In this document: positions 6,265 to 9,290 of the stretch, one piece after another
How the letters are laid out: each line of letters opens with the position of its first letter
Numbering within the stretch: the first letter of the stretch is position 1
Source of the DNA: JAABYT01 sp041581935
GTDB taxonomy: Bacteria > Pseudomonadota > Gammaproteobacteria > HK1
NCBI GenBank assembly: GCA_041581935.1
Contig: JBFICP010000123.1
Span: 1-9,290 of the forward strand
Direction of reading: 5' to 3'
Length of the DNA stretch: 9,290 nt
Notes under the pieces: model-generated
What the model was told of the DNA's origin: nothing
The model's database searches: none
The model's input: only the letters and a program-made list of their open reading frames with translations
Program-made: the position numbers and the translations under genes

Positions 6265-7245
6265 TCAGTTGATGGTCACTTCTTCCTTGTCGTCCTGGTT
6301 CCACCCGGGCAGATCGAAGGCGTGTTCCGGGGCGTCCAGGGTGAGCGCAGTCTCGAGAATCTTGCGGCGGATGAACGAGCCCCTGGAGGAAAGATCGATG
6401 ACGGTGATGCGCTCTGAGCCTTCCCATTCGACGACCAGATGCGCACGGGAGACGTCGCTGAAATTCTGATCGATGGGCACGTCACTCTCGGGATGCCGGC
6501 CCACCATGTTACGACCGTCCTTGAGAAAATAGGTGACGCCGTTCTGATCGATGAGACTCGGTGGATGTCCGCCGATGATGCGGAACAAATGACCGGCGAG
6601 CATGATATCGAGCTTCTCGCCCTTGGCGACGGTGATCTCCAGCGCCTCGCCCATGGGCATACGGCGGAAATCGCCGGTGAAGCGGCGCAGCCCGTCCTCG
6701 CTGAGGGGGGCGTCGTCGCCGTCGCCGGCATCGAAGCCGGTGTCGGGAGCCGCCATCGGCGGCGGGTTCGGATACTCGGTCAGCTCGTCGGCGTAGGAGT
6801 CCATCTCGTCGAAGCCCTGCTTGCGGGTGTAGATGTAATCGAGGAGCCGTTTGCGGAAGCTCAGGTACTGCAGGTAGCGGATCAGCACGGTACGCTTGTA
6901 GCCGTCGTAACCGCTCTCGTGGGCGCGGATGGTGGAAAAAATGGCGCGCCAGTCGTGATCGCGTGAGATCGACTTGAGATCGAGATCGCGCAGAAAGGCA
7001 TTGGTGCTGGCGGGGTTCTCCATGGAGTTGACCACCGCCTCGGCGATACGCTTCAAGACCCGCGAGACGTGCTCGGATTCCCGGCGCAGCTTGTAGATGG
7101 GCCAGTTGAGAAACTCGTGCAGGCGCTCGGCGGGAACCTTGGTGCGGAAACCGAGCCGCGCCTCGAACTCCGTCGGACCGTCCTGACTCACGCCCTCGGG
7201 GGACGCGTCCGACACGATGGTTGTGTCAGATTGAGCGTAAGTCAT
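6265..7245 (-). CDS. FHA-domain protein with uncharacterised N-terminal helical region
   Basis: This 326-residue soluble protein has a C-terminal forkhead-associated (FHA) domain, a module that binds phosphothreonine peptides. The FHA part spans about 235-300: GRNMVGRHPESDVPI (Arg250 is the expected phosphate contact), DVSRAHLVVE (Ser266, His269), then VIDLSSRGSFIRRK, where the usual S-N-G-T/S reads S-R-G-S, with Arg288 replacing the Asn. The N-terminal half (about 27-157) is rich in helix-forming and charged residues (FLNWPIYKLRRESEHVSRVLKRIAEAVV, then IRYLQYLSFRKRLLDYIYTRKQ); I cannot assign it. A Pro/Gly/Asp-rich linker (about 158-182) joins the halves. There is no signal peptide or membrane span. 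The ATG at 7245 has GAGGA nine bases upstream (7259-7255). It is upstream of gor on the same strand. No Ser/Thr kinase or secretion-system gene is in view, so the partner is unknown. Confidence 0.85.
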   Translation of the reverse strand: MTYAQSDTTIVSDASPEGVSQDGPTEFEARLGFRTKVPAERLHEFLNWPIYKLRRESEHVSRVLKRIAEAVVNSMENPASTNAFLRDLDLKSISRDHDWRAIFSTIRAHESGYDGYKRTVLIRYLQYLSFRKRLLDYIYTRKQGFDEMDSYADELTEYPNPPPMAAPDTGFDAGDGDDAPLSEDGLRRFTGDFRRMPMGEALEITVAKGEKLDIMLAGHLFRIIGGHPPSLIDQNGVTYFLKDGRNMVGRHPESDVPIDQNFSDVSRAHLVVEWEGSERITVIDLSSRGSFIRRKILETALTLDAPEHAFDLPGWNQDDKEEVTIN

Positions 7246-7334
7246 CGATGGCTGTCCTCGTCAACGGCGACCGGGCGCGGTTTTCGACCTTTCTGCCCGC
7301 CGCCGGCTGCGGTGCGTAACCGAAGTTGATGTAA

Positions 7335-7377
7335 ATTGTAGCCTAGTCGCTGCAATCGTCTGTAAACATTGTAAACA
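7335..7377 (-). promoter_or_regulatory. TGTAAACA tandem repeat and candidate -10 upstream of FHA gene
   Basis: TGTAAACA occurs twice in direct orientation at 7361-7368 and 7370-7377, a 9-base period. A related TGTAAATTGTA lies at 7330-7340. On the minus strand (toward the FHA gene) this reads TGTTTACA twice, then TACAAT (7340-7335), five of six to a -10 element. TTTACA in the nearer repeat looks like a -35 but is 20 bases from the -10, too far for a normal spacer. An activator bound at the repeats would suit such a promoter. The leader to the FHA start would be about 85 bases. Prediction by eye. Confidence 0.35.
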
Positions 7378-7522
7378 CCCGCTGGACACGCGCCACGCCG
7401 GTCGCAGCGCGCGAACATTGCCGGGTGTCATGACTTATATCGACAGGCAGTCGACATTTTTGACGCGGCGACGCAGCGTCCCTGTGACGAAGTTCTCAGA
7501 ATGGGTCGGGGCCGACGAAACT

Positions 7523-8269
7523 TCAGCGCCGGCCGTCGTACCAGAGCGTGCACAGGCGCGGGTCGCGAAAGAATTTGCGCGGATTGCGCAGCATCCTGAG
7601 GAACAGGGATCCTATCTCGCGCTGGCTGTAGAGCCTGCCCTTGCGCCCCGAGGTGAGCAGCGGATGGCGGTGCAGGATGCGCAGGCGGCGGCCTCTCGGG
7701 GCGCCCCACCGCTTGATGCGGCGGCTGAAATCGATCTCCTCGGCAACGTAGAATTCCAGCCCGAAGCCGCCGATGGCGCGAAACGCTTCGCGCTCGCAGA
7801 AGACGAACGCCCCGGACACGAAGCGCATCACCCGCGAGGTCACGTTCCACATACGCAGTCCGAGCGCGATGGTGAGCGGCACGTCCTGCATGCGCATGGT
7901 GCAGCCGCCGGCCACCACGCGCGGATCGTCCAGGGTAGCGAGCAGCGCGCCCATCAGCCCGGTGTCCGGGCGCGAATCGGCGTCGAGGAACAGCAGCCAG
8001 GACCCGCGCGCCGCGGCGGCACCGGTATTGCGCGCCCGCGCTATCTGACGCTCGGGCTCGAACACCACCGCGGCACCGGAGCGCGCCGCCAGCGCCGCGG
8101 TGGCGTCGGTGGAGGCGTTGTCGCAGACGATGATCTCGTACGCGTCCGCCGCGAGGCCCGCCGCGCCGAGGCTCTCGCGCACCGCGGCGATGGTGCCGGC
8201 GATGAGTTTCTCCTCGTTGTAGGCGGGGATCACCACCGACAGGCGCAGCGCGGGGGAACGGGCGCTCAA
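7523..8269 (-). CDS. Glycosyltransferase family 2 (GT-A fold)
   Basis: This inverting sugar transferase would use a nucleotide-sugar donor; the acceptor is unknown. It has 248 residues from the chosen start. The GT2 hallmarks are SVVIPAYNEE (11-20), EIIVCDNASTDAT (45-57), the metal-binding FLDADSRPD (Asp96-x-Asp98), and the acceptor-side YVAEEIDFSRR (174-184), whose acidic residues include the likely catalytic base. There is no confident membrane span, so it is probably cytoplasmic or peripheral. The TTG at 8269 is chosen because the GT fold begins ten residues later, and GAGGG at 8278-8274 lies just upstream. This puts the start seven bases after the sulfurtransferase stop. The open frame continues upstream inside that gene but encodes Arg/Ala-rich shadow sequence. 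It is probably co-transcribed with the sulfurtransferase, although no shared pathway is evident. Confidence 0.85.
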   Translation of the reverse strand: MSARSPALRLSVVIPAYNEEKLIAGTIAAVRESLGAAGLAADAYEIIVCDNASTDATAALAARSGAAVVFEPERQIARARNTGAAAARGSWLLFLDADSRPDTGLMGALLATLDDPRVVAGGCTMRMQDVPLTIALGLRMWNVTSRVMRFVSGAFVFCEREAFRAIGGFGLEFYVAEEIDFSRRIKRWGAPRGRRLRILHRHPLLTSGRKGRLYSQREIGSLFLRMLRNPRKFFRDPRLCTLWYDGRR

Positions 8270-8276
8270 CGCGCCC

Positions 8277-9140
8277 TCAATGCGCGCGCAGCTCGCCGGG
8301 TGCGGCACCGGTAGCCACCGGGCGCTCGGGCTCGCTGCACCATTCGCTCCACGAGCCCGCGTACAGTCGCCCCGGCCCGAGCCCCGCATGGCACGCCGCC
8401 AGCAGGTCGTGACAGGCCGTGACGCCGGAACCGCAGTAGTACACGGTGTCTTGCGCACGCGCGCCCGCCAGCGTGTCCGCGAAGCGCCGCGCCAACACCT
8501 CGGGCGGCAGAAAGCGGCCCTCATCGTCGAGATTATCGCCATAGAAATGATTCACGGCACCGGGAATGTGCCCGGCGACTGCATCCAGCGGCTCGTGCTC
8601 GCCACGATAGCGGCGCGGATCCCGGGCATCGACGAGCCGATGCACCGCCGGAATCTGGTCGACGGTGACCAGCCAGTCGCGGCGCGGCTCACCGCGAAAG
8701 ATGGCTGCCGCCCGGGCCTCGGAACCGCTCACCGTCGGGTACCCGGCCGTCGTCCATGCCTTGAAGCCACCGTCGAGAACCGCCGCTGCATCGTGTCCCA
8801 TGTAGCGCAGCAGCCACCAGAGACGCGCCGCGACCATGCCGTCGCGCTGATCGTAGGCGACGACCTGGGAGGCGGGGCCGACGCCGAGGCGCGAGAACAG
8901 GGCTGCGAGCGACTCGGGCGACGGCAGCGGGTGGCGTCCACGGTCGGTGAGCGGCGGGCCGCTCAAGTCGTCATCGAGATGCACGTACGCGGCACCCGGT
9001 ATGTGCGCTTCGAGATAGGCCGTTCGGCCCTCGTCGACGTCCATCAGGTTGAAGCGCGCGTCGATGACGATAAGCGCCGGATCCGACAGGACCTTGTGCA
9101 ACGACGGCGCGTCGATAATGGTTTCAAAGGCAACGGACAT
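8277..9140 (-). CDS. sseA: 3-Mercaptopyruvate / thiosulfate sulfurtransferase (two rhodanese domains)
   Basis: This enzyme transfers sulfane sulfur from 3-mercaptopyruvate (or thiosulfate) to a thiol or cyanide acceptor through a Cys persulfide. It has 287 residues with two rhodanese domains. The inactive first domain (about 10-135) has VIDARFNLMD, EAHIPGAAYVHLDDDLS and VVAYDQRDGMVAARLWWLLRYMGH, with Asp in place of the catalytic Cys. The active second domain (about 155-275) has VDARDPRRYRGEHEP, GHIPGAVN and YYCGSGVTACHDLLA, with Cys236 as nucleophile. The CGSGVTA loop favours mercaptopyruvate over thiosulfate, whose enzymes more often have CRKGVTA. The ATG at 9140 has GAGG (9151-9148) seven bases upstream; a TTG at 9164 would add eight residues without support. 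It leads a two-gene unit with the glycosyltransferase. The symbol is by family and is less certain than the activity class. Confidence 0.9.
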   Translation of the reverse strand: MSVAFETIIDAPSLHKVLSDPALIVIDARFNLMDVDEGRTAYLEAHIPGAAYVHLDDDLSGPPLTDRGRHPLPSPESLAALFSRLGVGPASQVVAYDQRDGMVAARLWWLLRYMGHDAAAVLDGGFKAWTTAGYPTVSGSEARAAAIFRGEPRRDWLVTVDQIPAVHRLVDARDPRRYRGEHEPLDAVAGHIPGAVNHFYGDNLDDEGRFLPPEVLARRFADTLAGARAQDTVYYCGSGVTACHDLLAACHAGLGPGRLYAGSWSEWCSEPERPVATGAAPGELRAH

Positions 9141-9254
9141 GGGATGACCTCGCGGCAATAACAATGCAACGCCTGCGTCGATGATTACTTACAAAAATTT
9201 TCAGTATCGCTTCTCGCTTTAGTGCACCATCGTCGCATGCACGCAGCCGAATCC

Positions 9255-9290
9255 AAGGAGATTAATTCGGAAAAAAACAGGAAAAAAATG
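9255..9290 (+). other. Start region of a divergent gene running off the window
   Basis: The last three bases are ATG, preceded by AGGA (9279-9282) five bases away, with a further AAGGAG at 9255-9260. The sequence between is A-rich, with GGAAAAAAA occurring twice (9269-9277, 9280-9288). This looks like the translation start of a + strand gene divergent from the sulfurtransferase. The 147 bases between 9140 and 9288 are the likely shared control region and hold an AT-rich centre (about 9186-9205). I could not identify a good -35/-10 pair there. Only the start codon is visible, so nothing can be said of the product. Confidence 0.4.

Noticed and set aside
7505..7516. GTCGG/CCGAC dyad just downstream of the glycosyltransferase as a terminator
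   Set aside because: The loop is only two bases, the stem is five pairs, and no T-run follows on the minus strand.
7418..9161. Long + strand frames (7418-8314 and 8280-9161) opposite the glycosyltransferase and sulfurtransferase
   Set aside because: The minus-strand genes carry clear family motifs. The opposite frames are low-complexity and follow from the codon bias of GC-rich DNA.
1..9290. Defence island, CRISPR array, mobile element or biosynthetic cluster
   Set aside because: No repeat-spacer array, transposase, integrase, nuclease, toxin-antitoxin pair or synthase is visible. Gene content is housekeeping and regulatory.

Overview
The window is GC-rich DNA packed with ordinary single-copy bacterial chromosomal genes. 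An ECF sigma factor is translationally coupled to a DUF3379 anti-sigma protein. There are also small periplasmic c-type cytochromes, an MlaC-type lipid carrier and glutathione reductase. Together these point to a gammaproteobacterium, probably a non-enteric environmental one; this is inference from gene content, not from a marker gene. I see no tRNA, rRNA, CRISPR array, insertion sequence, phage gene or attachment site.

Layout. Positions 1-616 (+) hold two tandem small cytochromes c, the first cut by the window edge just inside its CxxCH heme motif. Positions 617-1077 are non-coding. Positions 1078-2306 (+) are the sigma/anti-sigma pair, which share an ATGA stop-start overlap. A hairpin separates this pair from a convergent PEBP (YbhB/YbcL) family gene (2375-3004, -). 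An AT-rich island follows. Positions 3185-4031 (-) are a two-gene unit: a small double-CxxC (zinc-ribbon-like) protein, then an exported TPR protein whose frame is interrupted by one amber codon. Divergent from this unit is an orphan mlaC (4121-4789, +) with a good sigma-70-type promoter. Convergent with mlaC is glutathione reductase (4827-6176, -), preceded on the same strand by an FHA-domain protein (6265-7245, -). After a 277-bp gap with tandem TGTAAACA repeats come a family-2 glycosyltransferase (7523-8269, -) and, just upstream of it, a 3-mercaptopyruvate sulfurtransferase (8277-9140, -). The last bases show a ribosome binding site and ATG of a further + strand gene.

How the genes work together. 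The cytochromes are periplasmic electron carriers. The sigma/anti-sigma pair is an envelope-signal switch whose targets are not visible here. MlaC would carry phospholipid between the membranes. Glutathione reductase and the sulfurtransferase both belong to thiol/sulfur metabolism but sit in different transcription units. I do not find a convincing new multi-gene system. The items most worth a second look are the amber-interrupted TPR gene with its zinc-ribbon partner, the FHA protein with an unassigned N-terminal half and an Asn-to-Arg change in its FHA motif, and the repeat array in front of that FHA gene.
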